The notes: a model not told the origin generated them from the letters alone. 64,000 nt of DNA from Fratercula arctica (GCA_947846985.1 CANTUZ010000004.1:49391672-49455671); one strand, 5' to 3'. Positions 11,962-24,329 are shown, counted from the stretch's first letter. Numbers and translations: made by a program.

Positions 11962-12207
11962 GATGTGGAGTGAGAGGCTGCTCTGTGCATTCAGCAGTGC
12001 CGTTTGTGTTTCTGGCTTTTTAAGCGTTGAAGGACCCGGTGCAGTGGCGGTGACCTTAACAAGGTGACAAGGCCCTCAGTGTCACGCATGAGCAATGGTT
12101 GCCTGCAAAATGGCATGAGAAGGTGGCAGCCCTGATGCAGAAACGCCAAAGGTCAGGAGATCAATGCGTCCACCTGAAGGCAGGCATTGTTGACGGGAGC
12201 CTTAATC

Positions 12208-12261
12208 TTTAATTAATAGAAAATGCTTAATTAATATAAAGTCCTTAATGGATATAACTGG
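12208..12261. promoter_or_regulatory. Three 18-bp degenerate tandem units with TTAATTAA homeodomain cores
   Basis: Three consecutive 18-base units start TTTAATTAATAG, CTTAATTAATAT and CTTAATGGATAT. The palindromic 8-mer TTAATTAA occurs at 12209-12216 and again exactly 18 bases later at 12227-12234, and a third TTAAT follows another 18 bases on. TAATTA is the core site of many homeodomain factors (LHX, PRRX and similar). Regular spacing near two helical turns may favour cooperative binding; function is inference. Confidence 0.35.
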
Positions 12262-12687
12262 GCTTAAATACAAACTTGTTTTGAGTCATGATTAGAAGCA
12301 ACAAATGTTACTGGGAATGGCAAGGAGCTAAAGTTGTTATTTTGGCTCAGGAAGTGTAATACGAAAGGCAAAGGTAGATAGCCTTTCCCCCAGGGATTTT
12401 GTGCCTCTGGTTGTAACATTCTGGTTCAGGAATGTCTATTAATATTAAATAATACACTTGGGTGACTTTCGTAGGTGGAAACCAGAACTGATTTCAAAGG
12501 ACTCCAAAGGAGGCCCTTCATAAAGGAAACAAATAATTACACATTGTTTTTTATTTTGTTATGTTTTTACCTTATTTGCGTCCAAGAAACTTTAAATAGG
12601 CTTTCTTTGTTTGTCCACACTGGAGCAGTATAACCAGGGAGTTTGGCAGAGTCCCAGATCCTGGCAGCAGCTGCCAATAAAAGCTCG

Positions 12688-12710
12688 CTGAGCAAGTACA
12701 AAAAATAAAA
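12688..12710 (+). repeat. 23-bp sequence, copy 1 of 2
   Basis: The sequence contains GAGCAAGTACAAAAAATAAA and is identical over 23 bases (starting with CT) to 13538-13560. The flanks do not align convincingly. It matches no repeat family I recognise. Confidence 0.85.
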
Positions 12711-13537
12711 TCACACAGTATCATTTTTAACTTTGATTAAGTTGTACTGAATTGCTCCAAGGGAGGTAATGGTGCACTCTGAAGGCTTAGAACCAGCACG
12801 GGATGCGAAGGATATTTATCTTGCAAGTGTTTGCTTTGTGCGGTATATGTAGTTCCCACTGCTGGGGAAACACTTTTGTCAAAAGCCCACTATTAAAAGA
12901 TTTTTGGGAATAAACATTGCAACAACAGGAACAAATAAAAACCTTTATACCATAATGTGCATAGCAAGCCACTGTCAAGTAGCAAAGCTGAATATGCTTT
13001 AAAATGCTCCCTGCCATCCAACGATGGTGCTGCCATAGATTTGCCAGCAAGTGGCTGAGCAACGCTGGGGACCGTTGTCCTCAGCCCAACGTGCTGTAGC
13101 TGATGTGCCACACGGAGCAAATGGGCAAAGGGCACGGTCTCACTCTTGCTTTAGGATGACCACAGTAATGCTACTGCTCCTCTCTGTGTGATGGTATTTA
13201 GTGTGGGATGCTAGGGAGATTAACACCTGCTATTTTGGCCTTGTGTGCTGTGAAATGTGGGGGTTTGGGAGGTCTCCTGCAGCAGGCACATCTGAGAAGC
13301 GGAGGAGGTAGCCAGCTGATCGACGGGAGCCACCACCAGCTCCTTGGGTGGTTATCTGTGGGTACCTGTGGAGCAGTGCCTGGGGCATTTGGCTATTTGT
13401 GTCAGCCAGGCTCGTGTTTCTTGTTTGGCATGGTGGAGAGTTAACGTGGGTCCATGTTCATGAAGCCAATGGATTCAAGCCATTCATGGGGATGTCCCCT
13501 ATCCTTGCTTGATGCCCTGGGGGCTGCTGACTGTGCA

Positions 13538-13560
13538 CTGAGCAAGTACAAAAAATAAAA
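13538..13560 (+). repeat. 23-bp sequence, copy 2 of 2
   Basis: This is an exact copy, on the same strand, of the sequence at 12688-12710, exactly 850 bases downstream. Only part of the match is low-complexity A; the GAGCAAGTAC part is not. Confidence 0.85.
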
Positions 13561-15328
13561 ACCCCACAGACTTTGGGACTCCGTGCTTGCCTAGTAACTT
13601 AAGGGTCAAAACATTTCTCACTCTGGTCAGAGCCGGGCTCAAAATTGAAAACATCCAGCAATCGCTCCCACACGAAAGGTACCAGGATGGAAAGCTGTTG
13701 CTTGCCCTCACTGTCCTTTGGCAGTGCTTTCACAACCCTGCAAACATTGGGGCTTATGCCTCTTCCCCACTCTGGTCCTTGGTTCAGGTCCTGCACTGTT
13801 GCAGTAGCTTAGGACTAGTCTCTTGCTTAGGACATCCTTTGCTGGTTCCTAACTGTCTCCGTGGCACCTCTTTGGGAGTTATCTCCAAGTATATGTTCAG
13901 AGAGCTGTCAACCTTCAGGTGCTTCACATTTATGTTTTCTTTAGCGTGCAGGCTCTTCCCTCTGGGCTCAGGATGCCAGGACATCAGGTTGGCCTGTCCT
14001 GCTCTGCCCCCTTCCATGGGGAATGCAGCACAGCTTCAGAACCATGGTTCAGGGTCGCCTCTCCCTTGACTTATCCTTGTGCTGGAGTAAAAACATCTTC
14101 ACGTGGAGAGGAGAGGACTGGAGGGGAAAATCCTCTAAATCCCGTCTAATTCCACCCAGCCTTGAGACCTGCTTGGACACCTGCCATTACACTGGAGAGC
14201 CCCAAAGCCTCAGACACCAAAACCGCTTTTTTCTTGCCTGACTTCTGGCAAAGAAGGACTAGCTGGGGACACAAAGTAAGCCTCTTTGCCCCTGCCCTGT
14301 TGTCCAGAATGTAAGTACTTTTTTCTTTTCTACATCACGACACAGCCCTGCAATAGATGACTTCCTCATTCATCTCTCCATCCTGATTCCCAGCCTCCCT
14401 TTGCTTGAAGCTGTGTACTTGTTCAGCTCGCGTGGTTGCCGATCTCATCCTCTCCCTGGACATTTCTGCTGGCCTTGCTGTTCAGAGGTTTAGCTCTTCT
14501 GTCCTCAGTAATTCCTCCTGAAGATCTTGGGTCCCACAAAGAGCTCTCTCTCAAGCCAGGAAACGTTTGTGCTTCCCAGCTCATATACAGATGCCAAAGT
14601 TCTCAGCTGTGAAGCAGAACTCTCTACTCTGTCCTCCATTCCTTGGTTCCAAGTGGAAAAAAATAAACCAGCCACCAAACCCCAAACAATTTTATTTCTT
14701 TTCATTCTTCCAGTTGCTGCAGTCTCAGTGCTCACCAAATGACTCCTCAGCCTTTGCATTCCTTTGGACATCATTCTCCAATGCCCCACTCAATTCACAT
14801 GCTTTTCATCACAGTGAGACAGTAAAATTGGTTGTGTTTTTGTTTCCTCCACTTTAACCCATCGTCAGGCCGTTATGTACACTGTGTTTGCTTCCACATT
14901 GGTCTGAACATTATTTTTTTTTCTCTAGAAATCAGTCACTCCCAGGAGTCCTGGCATTGGTTTGCTTCATTTCCGTGTGGTTTGCCTACTAACACACTGC
15001 TCCAGAGCATCTCTGGCCCGACTTCCATCATCACGTCTCACAGACACACGGGCTCATGTAACTTATGTGCTTTACAGTGGAGATTTTTCTTTTTAAATCG
15101 CAAGAAAGAGAGTAAAAACTGCAGCAAAGATGTGAATTTTAACTGGGGTTATATTTTGCCTTTCTGCATGTGTCCTGAGCAGAGCAGGATCACACCGTGT
15201 GGGGCTGCAGATCAGTCCTTGCACCAGGAGCTTCCTTGAGAGTGATGAACTCCCTGCTGACAGCAAGGTAGTGATCCCATCCCCAAACGTGGACCTCTTA
15301 TGCTGGTGAGATGAACTGGGGTGTCAGC

Positions 15329-15440
15329 AAAGTCCTGAACAACCTGCTCCAGCTGACCCAGTTTCAGCAGTGGTTTAGACAAGAGGGTCCCTTCCAGATG
15401 TCCCTTCCCACCACAGCTGCACTGGGACTCTGTGATCAGC
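15329..15440 (+). mobile_element. Degraded CR1 LINE 3' end
   Basis: Visible pieces are AACAACCTGCTCCAGCTGACC, cut here to its diagnostic part CCTGCTCCAGCTGACC, then GAGGGTCCCTTCCAGATGTC and the end GGGACTCTGTGATCAG. The order and orientation match a CR1 tail on the plus strand, but it is more diverged than the copy at 6806-6900 and the terminal repeat is nearly gone. Confidence 0.75.
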
Positions 15441-18400
15441 AGAGGTTAAGGACTGTCCCAGGGGTGCCAGTGGGTTAGGACTAAGCCTTGCCCAAGTCTG
15501 GGGAGTCCAGCTGTGAGGAGATGGGCTCCCACTGCAGTGTGGAGACAGGGGGTCAGTGGGAAGGATGCTGCTCAGGGCAGAGCTCACATGCCTCAGCTCA
15601 TCACTCATATAAACCTGTGTCATTCCAAATATGGAACGGTGGTACTTATCCCTCTGTTTCTGGACTGACTCCAACCTGATTTTACCTTAATTTTCTGTCT
15701 TAGGCTACCTAAAGTGACCTGACCCTGTTTTGTGGTCTTTTCTAGCTGTGGAGATGGAAAGCTCATTTCTTTTCCCTCTGCCTATACCCATTTCCTTGGC
15801 ACTTCATCCCTTGGCCTCTCTTTTGACCTAACGTCAAAAGTAGTTCTACAAAATTTTGTCACCGTTGCTATATTCTGCTACAGCCTCTGTGTTCATTTCC
15901 TCCTTATTCTCTGTATTAGGAGCAATATTTTCACTCTGATGGTGCAGCATTTATTCTCTTCATGTTCAGGACAGAAAAGGAGGGAGCTCTGTGAGGCTGC
16001 ACCATGTTCCTCAGGTTTGGGGTGGTTTATAACCCAGAGGTGGCATGGCACAGAGCGAGGTGGCCAGCTCTGATCTGGCCCCATGGCTGAGCAGGTTGGT
16101 CTCCAGGGCTCTGCAATGATACAGTCAGCCTGTGACTGTAGGCAGTGCTGTCAAAGGACTCGGAGCCATGAAAAACGCTGCCAAATCTTTATAAGGAGAA
16201 TTACTTGCCAAAGTGCTGGTTGTAGCTACAACTCACAGCATGGACACACTGGATTCCTGCTCCTTTCTCTGAGCTCTTCCCTTGGGAAATCTCTGCTCCT
16301 CCTGTCATTCCTGGGTAGACAGCTGCTGTTTGCAGGGTCTGACCATCCATTTGCTACCCAAGGCTGCTGCAGCAGTCATTTGGTGACACCCTTTTACTTT
16401 TCCAGTAATACCCCTGTTCTGCTAGATCATGTTTCCTGTTGATCTCCAAACTCTATGGCTTGCAGGGCTGGAAGGGAGTTGTTTCAGGGTAAGACCCCTC
16501 CTCACAGACCGCTTGCAGCAGGGTCATGTCTCCATGCTTCTCCCCTTTGCCTATTTACAACGTTGTCATGGCAGAGAGGAAGCTGTTGCCACACTGGTGA
16601 CCTCTGATTTTGTCTGTGCTGCAGTGAGGTGTGCCTGGGGCACCCGCAGCTGCACACTGAGCAGCTCTCCTTCTCTGTTCTTCTCTCCTGCTCACTGGGT
16701 TTTGCTCCCAGACTTCGCATCTGTCATGTTGATGTGTGGACTTGGTCGTCTCTCTCCTGCCAGGTCAACAACAACCTAGTCAGGCAGCCCACAGGACCAG
16801 ACTCTGTTGAGGTGTGTTTCTGTGTCATTTATGGCATCTACTAAGCCACCAAAAAGCACAGAGCCAGATCTTCATGTGTTGTAGCTAATGGGATTTCTCT
16901 GAAGATGCAGAGGTGTCTCTGTTGCTGTAAGCACATGCTGTGAATGCAGTTGGCAGATCTGGTCAAGGAGATTCAAGGAGATTATATGTCTGGGTGCCCA
17001 GAGAATGAGAGGACCCACCCAGCAGAAAGCAGGGAGCACCCAGTGTGCATGCATGTGGAGTGAGAGCCACCAGCAAGGTGGGTGCATGGCTCCAGGATAG
17101 CCTATGATGACTCCTGTCCATTGAACCTGGCCAGAAGAGAAGAGGAACTGGGGTTAGTAGTTTATGGCTCAGCAGACTCCCATTATTCCTATGCCCAAGC
17201 AACAGCTTCTTTTAAAGCTTCACCTAGGGCTTGTTTAGACAACATGGGGCATGAATGTCTGGCCAGCCTGATCTGTCTGTGGGCAGCATGGCTGGAGATC
17301 TGCCAACCAAAGGGTGAAGGAGGCACCTGACGTGAAAAATTTATCACGAGGCTTTGAATGTGAAATTCTTCTCATGTGAGAGCACCAAGGAGAGGAGACA
17401 CATTTGCTCTCATTGGTTTTCTTTATGAAAACCCACAGGTTTTCTTTGGCTGCTTCTGTAGCACGTTTGAAAACAGAAGAAACCATTTCTTAGGGAGCAG
17501 CCAATGTTGGGCAATGAGCCCTTCAACTCCCAATGTGTTTCCATTGACTTTCACATATTTTTGTCATATTTCTTTTGGCCTGTGCTACAATTTAGGCACT
17601 TGCTTCTATACCTCTTTGGTAAAGGTTTAAATTGAACTAAAATCCCATGGTGCTTTGCAGTGTAGACTTGGGCCTGGATACATTTTTTAGCATCTTTAAC
17701 TCTGCTGACTTTTTTTCATGTGCTGCATCGTGCCATTGGTTAAAAGCTCTGTTTTTGCGGTAAATGGCAGCCTGTTTGTATTGTGTTTCCTCTTGCAGAA
17801 ATGCCAGTGGTCATGAGAAAACCTTCACCAGCAAAGGTTTGTGTGACTGGTATTTTTGTATGTTGGTATTCAGCTTTTTTTGGGTGTATTTGGCTTTCAG
17901 TAGTGGTGGATAGGATTTATATGTGTTCAAACAGCATCTTTCCTGTGACGCCTCTACTATATCTGTGGTAAACTGATAGCAGTGTGGAAATCTCAGAGGG
18001 AAGCCCTGATTTTCATCACAGAGATCATCATGACAGGGGACAGATGTAAAAGGAGGTAGAAATTTCACAGACTTTCATTTAAAGACGTATAATATCCTGC
18101 AGTACAATACATTGCCCTTGGGTGTTTATGTTGATAAACATTGTAAACAGTCCCTGGGCAGCTCTGTGGCTTTGACGAATCCAAACCTGCCAACCCATGA
18201 ATATTTAAAACTGCAGCCTATGGAAAACGTGCCCTCCTCACATGCATGCATTTCCCATTGCTGCAACCAGGATGCAGCCCGTGTCTGCCGCATGTGCCTC
18301 GGTCCCTCTCTCAGCCTCTCCCCACACGGAGTGCTGGGCACACTGGTGGAGGTTTTGCTCCATCAGAGATTGCCCATTTATTTAAACCTTTATTGTGGTT

Positions 18401-21400
18401 CAGGAAATTTCCAGATGCACCTAAAAAACTCCTAGAGTCTAAAGAAATAATCAATTTGTTGCTCTTACGGTATATTTCTTTGAGCCTTTCTGCCCCGCTG
18501 TGATGTGTTGAAGCTTTTGCTGTTCATCACGAGCTGTGTACTCGACTGCAGGGGTTGCAGCTTGAGGAGCAGAGCCCCATGTCAACGTGCATGTTAAAGT
18601 AGTGAGAGCTGGAATCAGTGCGTGGCTGTGAACTGAACATAAATCTGCAAGACTGAAAGGCCGGCGTGTTAACCCACCTTGCCGCCCCCTTTTATAACAG
18701 TGACTGGCAAAGCTTGAAAGGATGTTTATACTGGAACCAGCTCTCATTATGTGAATTGAACTTCTCCTCCCCGCTTCGCCCTGAATCTGGCATCAAAACA
18801 CTTCAGCAGAATAAATGTAAAACAACTATATAAAACCTACTATTTACTTTCGACCCACTTGTTTGCTACTTTACAGCATGCTTGCCCAGTTAAATCACTG
18901 GCCACTTGCTCGGGGTGCTCAGCCCACGCTTCGCTGGTGGAGCGCTTGGGGTACGTCCCTGCTGTGAACAGGTCCCGAGCTGCTGGGGCTGGGGGAAGCG
19001 GTGGGCTGAGTGCAGGAGGGAGCCTGTTCTCCAGCCCTGCCTGTGGCAGGGCGAGCTCTTGAAGCCATGGTTGGAGGTGAGGTCCTTCTGCTTCATTTTT
19101 TTAGCAGCTGAAGGTTTTTTCTTTTGTGAGATGTTAGGAACCAGATGCTTTTCAGCCCACGTTGAAGCTAAAGTGTGGAGAAGCCTGCTAACCTGGCATC
19201 AAGTGATATGTACATCTTCCCACAGCAGTGTAGGGACTGCTGGAGCTGGGGCTTACTGCTAAAGACCCCTCCTGGTGCTAGAAACCACTGTGGGCTTGTG
19301 TCCTCACCCAGAATTAGACACATTCTCCCTCCTTTGGCACCTCTCTTAGAGGGTCCTTCCACACTCACAGAAGGTGAGGCAGGGTTTAATCTTGCTGGAT
19401 GTGGCTTTTTTTAAGTGGGGTATGTGCTTAACATGATTTAGTTGTCTTGCCCCTTGTCTGGTCACTGGAGAGGGAAAGGCATCTCCAGAGGGGGACTCAT
19501 CCTGCTCAGCATCCTTCTTTGGGATGGGATGAATCACAACCCCAGAAGGGCTGAGGGGAAAATCCAAGCTGGTTTTTGCAGTCCTATGCTCCAAGACAGG
19601 GCTGACTCCCATAATCATCTGAACATCCCCGCAAATAGTTCTTGGAGGAGGTTAGACTGGCGGTGGGGAAACAAGAGGCATCCCAGCACTCCTCCTGACC
19701 TCCAACCTTTCCCTTCTTATGTCCCCATGGGGTTGTGCCCCATGTACCTGCACTGGTGTCACTGAGGACCACTGTCCTGGGGACTCTCCAGTCCCACCTG
19801 GATTCTTCAGCCATCCATAAGGTTTCTAACAAAGAAACAAAACCAGACTCTGCATATACCTGCATATCACAAAACTGAAGAGCAAGTTTTCCTATGCATG
19901 CGTATCTAATGTAAAGAAAATATGTATTTTCATACACTGACACCAGCAGTGCTTTAACTTCCCACCCTGGCTCTCTACAGGGGAGAAGGCCTGCAGAGAT
20001 GCTACTTAGCTGATTCAAGTGCATGAGCCTGTTCATACCCCAGTGTTACTACAGCTCCTCCTTAAAGAAGATTAGCACTCCATTTAACAGCTCTTCATAT
20101 GACAACACACCATAAATTAAATTCAGTACAGAAGGAAGTATGTGTGCGCCTGGACCTAGTCTCTGAGCCTTTCTATTAGGAGTGGAGCAGTATCACAAAT
20201 TAAGATGCTATCAGGGCTCTGGGTTTTGCCACAATTAAATCATCCTCAGATTTGAGCTGTGACCCAAGACAGAAGCCCCTGGAGATTTCCACTCTCTCTT
20301 GAACAAAGCCCCAGAAAGAAATGAGAATAGGCTATAACAGGGAATTCTGCCAAACTGCTTACTTTCCAGGCAAATCTTTCCGGGTGGATGAAGGTATGAA
20401 GTGTCTGGGACAAATACAGAAAGCCATGAAGAAAAGGCCACGTGCAGGTGGGGGAAGGAGGGTTTGGAACAGTCTTTTGCTGGTGGCATTCTGGAGAAGT
20501 CAGAGGGAGTAACTTTGGATGCTTCTCTTGTGCCAGTGAGACCAGCATCTGGCCTTGGGGCTGAGACCCAAATAAGGTGCTTTTGGGACCTACAGAGGGT
20601 TTAATGGAAAGACAGTAGAAAAAGAGGAAACCATGTGATTAATGAAAATGATTTCCTAAGGACTATCACAGCTTCTATCTCACTGGAAATATCTCAAGCT
20701 CAAGAAATGGTCAGTCAATGCAAATTCTGATATTATGCACTGACAGGTGAGACTTGGGTGGCTTGACTGGTCTCCTGTGGGGTGCACCCTCACTCTTTGG
20801 AGAATGGTGAACGTAACAAATAAAGGGGGGAAAAAGCTACTGGCAGGAGGGTGGCCTGACAAGAGAAGGCAGACTGGACACTTACACTAGACTAAATAAG
20901 CAAAGCCTGGGGATAATTCATGCAAAGTAGTGGACTGAGTGAGGAGTGCTGGTACGACTTGTGGAACTCATTGCTGCAAGACACCACGAGGGCTGGAAGC
21001 TCAGCCGGAGAAAGAAATGAGCAGAGCTCGGAAAGAGGTGGGGAAGATCCAGAATCTGGTTTCTCGCCTCTCCTTCTGCTCTCAAAAGAGTCCTGTAAGA
21101 GACATTAGCCTTCATAACTGTGGCTGTAGATCATCCCCTCCTGAGACAGGCTCCCACGACAGAGAGATCTTTGATTGTGGTTCAGTCCTGGTCTTCAGTG
21201 GTAGCAGATGCAAGACGAGCCTCTGGGCCACGTGTAAGCCTGTGGGTGTGAGGGAACATTTAAGTTCCTTTAGTCTGCCTTCATTAAGCTGCCTAAAAAT
21301 AAAAGAAAAAGCTAAAAGTGTTTAAATGCCATTGTGAAGTCCTCCTGGGCGGGGGAAACTGGAATGGGAAAACTGGTAACCCCTTGACTCCTCTGCACAG

Positions 21401-21434
21401 GGAGGAGTGGTAACAAAACAGCACACACATATAT
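15441..21434. other. Intergenic DNA, no gene recognised
   Basis: Only scattered open frames of up to 150 codons (for example 19584-20036 minus) without domains are seen. A somewhat GC-richer patch lies at about 18900-19060. The sequence TTTGCAGTGTAGACTTGGGC at about 17655 recalls an old amniote DNA-transposon end, but a single short match is not enough for a call. Confidence 0.55.
20958..21003 (+). mobile_element. Possible ancient LINE (CR1/L3-like) 3' UTR relic
   Basis: The segment containing TTGTGGAACTCATTGCTGCA resembles a motif I recall from old CR1/L3-type 3' untranslated regions in amniotes. A similar segment occurs at 25938-25972. The match is short and heavily diverged, so the call is weak. 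Confidence 0.25.
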
Positions 21435-21575
21435 ATTTATCTCTATCTCTACCTCTACCTCTATCTATCTCTACCTCTACCTCTACCTCTACCTCTACCT
21501 CTACCTCTACCTCTACCTCTACCTCTACCTCTACCTCTACCTCTACCATCTCTATCATCTCTAATCTATGTCTAC
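21435..21575. repeat. (CTCTAC)n hexanucleotide microsatellite
   Basis: Thirteen uninterrupted CTCTAC units span 21469-21546. They are flanked by imperfect CTCTAT, ATCT and CTAC units from about 21435 to 21575. On the minus strand it is open in one frame and reads as alternating Val-Glu, which is a consequence of the repeat and not a gene. Confidence 0.95.
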
Positions 21576-22068
21576 CTGATATGTAGGTCTCGTAGTTACA
21601 GACACTTCATAGGTCCGTGCTCACTCAAGAATGTGGTCACTGCACACAGGCATTGAAAAGCCAATTACTTATCACTGCAGCGTTGTTGAGACGAGGAGAA
21701 ATGGGAAGAGAAGCCTGTTTCTGCCTCTTATTAAAAAGTCACACTGTCAAATATAGGGCCCTATCCTGGCCTCTGTTGCTCTGAATGGCTCCTCCACTAA
21801 AAGGGAGGTAGTCTGGATTATGCTGTGATATAGAGATTGGGATCTGTCCTGTTATCTGCCTTTATATTTTAATCTACATATCAAATCTGTTGAAAGGATA
21901 GTTGATCTTTAAAATAATAGTTGCTCTCATGGATTGTTCCAAGTGTGTTTCAAATTGGGCTATAGAATTCATAATTAAAAGGAATGTGCAGATTTTAGTC
22001 CATCTCACATTTGGCTGCAATTAGCATCCCCATTAATATGCTGATTTATTCCCATACAGTCCCTTGTT
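21576..22068. other. Intergenic DNA with AT-rich possible regulatory segment
   Basis: No gene is seen. From about 21880 to 22060 the sequence is AT-rich with GCAATTAGCAT, CATTAATATGCTGATT and ATAATTAAAAG, which are homeodomain/POU-like cores. This could be a conserved noncoding element, but the evidence is only motif content. Confidence 0.35.
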
Positions 22069-22094
22069 AGAGAAAGAGAGAGAGAGAGAGAGAG
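22069..22094. repeat. (AG)n dinucleotide repeat
   Basis: About 12 AG units with one interruption (AGAGAAAG) near the left end. It is an ordinary microsatellite. Confidence 0.92.
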
Positions 22095-23044
22095 TGAACA
22101 AGATCAAAGACACATGGTCCTGGCATCTCAGCATCTCCTGGGAAATCTCTGCTCCTTCCTGACAGGAACTTTTGCTTTGCCATTGTGCCTCTGGGACCTT
22201 GTTGTTGCTACTCCTGGGTATCCGAGACTGCGGTGTCCTTCTACATATAGCAGCTTTCCCCAAAGTGTTCAAAGCAATTCCTCAGGAGTGGCAGAGGGTT
22301 CCATCCAAACTACCTATTGGGAAAGCAGTTCCTGGGCCATGTTGTTTTGTTGTGTCCCAGCATCTTGTGGGAGGCCACAGACACCCATGGGACTATGGAC
22401 TGTGTCTTGGTCCCATCTCGGTTCCCGGTACAGATGTAGCCACAAGGTACAATCTATGCTCCAGACAGCTTTGTCTACTGAGTGTCTAAATAGCTCAGCT
22501 GCTGCCAGTACAGCAGATCCTGCTTTCTGCAGAGGAGAGGATGGAAGAGGAGACGAGAGAGACATTTATCTGTTCCTTTGGGCTTGCTGGTCCATGGCTC
22601 CTGTAATGGCAAAGCAAAGCATTTGTTGCAAAACCAGTCAGGATAAATTAGGACATTTTGTTCCTTTTTTTGTGTGCACCCAGCTCTTCCTCCAGCCTTT
22701 CTGTGTGTGTCACGATGCAGATGTACGCAGCTACTGTGATGTCCTCAGTGGTGGCGGGTAGTACCAGGGCCGTACAGGACTGTCCTTTCCTGTACAAACC
22801 TCAGTGCTTTGGCTAACCCATTTTTCAGGATATGATGTTCCCAGACCATTTTGGGGAAGGCAGCACACTACCACATGCTCATTTCTAGGGTACCGGGTCC
22901 CCTATCCAGCTGAGTCCTTCAAAGGCCATCCTAGTGAGTTTAAAGTGATGGGTCATGAGGAAGGGTTTTTCCCTAAACCAGAAGACAGAGGGAAGTAGAT
23001 TATGGTTTGTTTTTTTTTTTAATTTTGCTCTCCTCTGTGAGCAT

Positions 23045-23056
23045 GGGGGGGGGGGG
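23045..23056 (+). repeat. G12 homopolymer
   Basis: Twelve consecutive G follow a T-rich segment (23009-23030) by a few bases. Such runs are unstable and prone to sequencing-length error. Confidence 0.9.
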
Positions 23057-23384
23057 TGCACTGCTTGCCAACATTACCTCAGAGCTGTTATCTTACAAAT
23101 TCCTTCCTATTGCAGAGAGCTGCAAGAGACTATGTCCTGGGTTTCTCCTGCTCTCTTCCAGTGGCATGTTAGAGTGATTTCACATGGTTTTCTGCTGCAG
23201 GTTATAAGTTTGCCCCATAAGTGGCCCTTGGAAGCACCGCACAGCACCACTGCGTGTCAAGGTGCATGGAGGGACTGTGTCATGGGCCCTTGTCCTGAAC
23301 CGGGGGGATGTTTTTAGGACACTGAAGGAAGTGACCCTCTTCATTGGCCTTTGGAAAAGTAGCAACGACCCTGCTGTTGGCTGG

Positions 23385-23480
23385 GAAATTGTAAGCAGAG
23401 GCCATAGGCTCTGATCCTGGCTCTGTCACCAGCTGCTTTTATAACTCTGCCCAGGTTGTTTCCTCCATTTTACATCATGG
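23385..23480 (+). mobile_element. Possible MIR-type SINE relic
   Basis: The segment GATCCTGGCTCTGTCACCAG followed by TGCCCAGGTTGTTTCCTCCA resembles the central MIR region (box B-like part, then the conserved core). It is shorter and more diverged than the copy at 49113-49290. Confidence 0.35.
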
Positions 23481-23891
23481 AAGCAGTATACAAGGCTCAT
23501 ATACCCCCTGGCTTAAGACCTTTCTTCTCCAAATACGTACAGTGCTACCTGAAAACAAGATAACAGCAGTCAACATGTTTAGCTACAAATCACATCCTCT
23601 TTGCCTCTAACTGTACAAAGCCAATTCCACTTCTTTCAGTACAATACACCAGCTGCATATGACTGTATATTAGCTTTTCTAGCCCCAGAGGTACTGCTCA
23701 GTCTGCCACCTTCTCTTTTCCACCCTAACACGTGTAAATTATTTTTGTCTCTCCTTTTTTTTTTTTCTTTCCTCAGCTGCAGATGGAAGGAGGAGGGACA
23801 TTCCCGCAGGCAGAAGCGGGTTGCACATGTCGGAGCAGGCTGTAGATGGTGCTGCTGGCCCAGGAAAGCAAAGCCGGGCTCTTTATTTGTC

Positions 23892-23903
23892 GGTTATAAA
23901 AGC
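23892..23903 (+). promoter_or_regulatory. TATA-box-like site
   Basis: GGTTATAAAAGC is a good TATA match in a GC-richer local context (about 23770-24080). An AP-1-type TGAGTCA occurs 115 bases downstream at 24018-24024. No open frame or exon is tied to it, so it may be fortuitous. Confidence 0.2.
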
Positions 23904-24329
23904 TCCCATAAAGGCAGTGTTAAATGAGCCAGTCAGAGGGACTGAGGAAAGCAGGGCGGCTCAGAGCTGTGGGAGCACCTCGACGGGTAAATCCTGAGCT
24001 CCGGTGCCAAACGCTGATGAGTCAAAACTGGGATGCAGAGAGACAGCGTCGAGTGATCGGGGACCACCGTGGGATTCATGGGGACAAAGTGTTCCCCTTC
24101 GGCTGTCCTCTGCAGACCCATGCCTGCCTATGATGAAGCAGGATAGTGCTTTGTCTAGGCCACTACTTCTTGGGCAAAGGCTAGAGGCTCTGGCACAAGA
24201 TGTAACAAGCCACAAGAGATCAGGAACAACTGAACCTCCGAGAAATTTCTTCCTAATCCCCATTCACTGGTTTAAACCCTGAGGATTTTTACTTCTTCCA
24301 AACCTCTTATTTTTTGTTTGTTTAATATT

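Larger units (their letters stand above)
11962..15328. other. Intergenic DNA with small repeated motifs
   Basis: No gene is recognised. The 160-codon open frame at 13587-14069 has overlapping frames on both strands and no domain. The stretch contains the 18-bp periodic AT-rich cluster and the two copies of a 23-bp sequence listed separately. Confidence 0.55.

Noticed and set aside
11760..11963. Ser/Pro/Leu/Phe-rich open frame
   Set aside because: It is driven by the polypyrimidine tract.
13587..14069. 160-codon plus-strand open frame
   Set aside because: Low-information composition, competing frames on both strands and no domain.
21322..21558. Acidic Val-Glu repeat protein
   Set aside because: It is the translation of the (CTCTAC)n microsatellite on the minus strand, not a gene.
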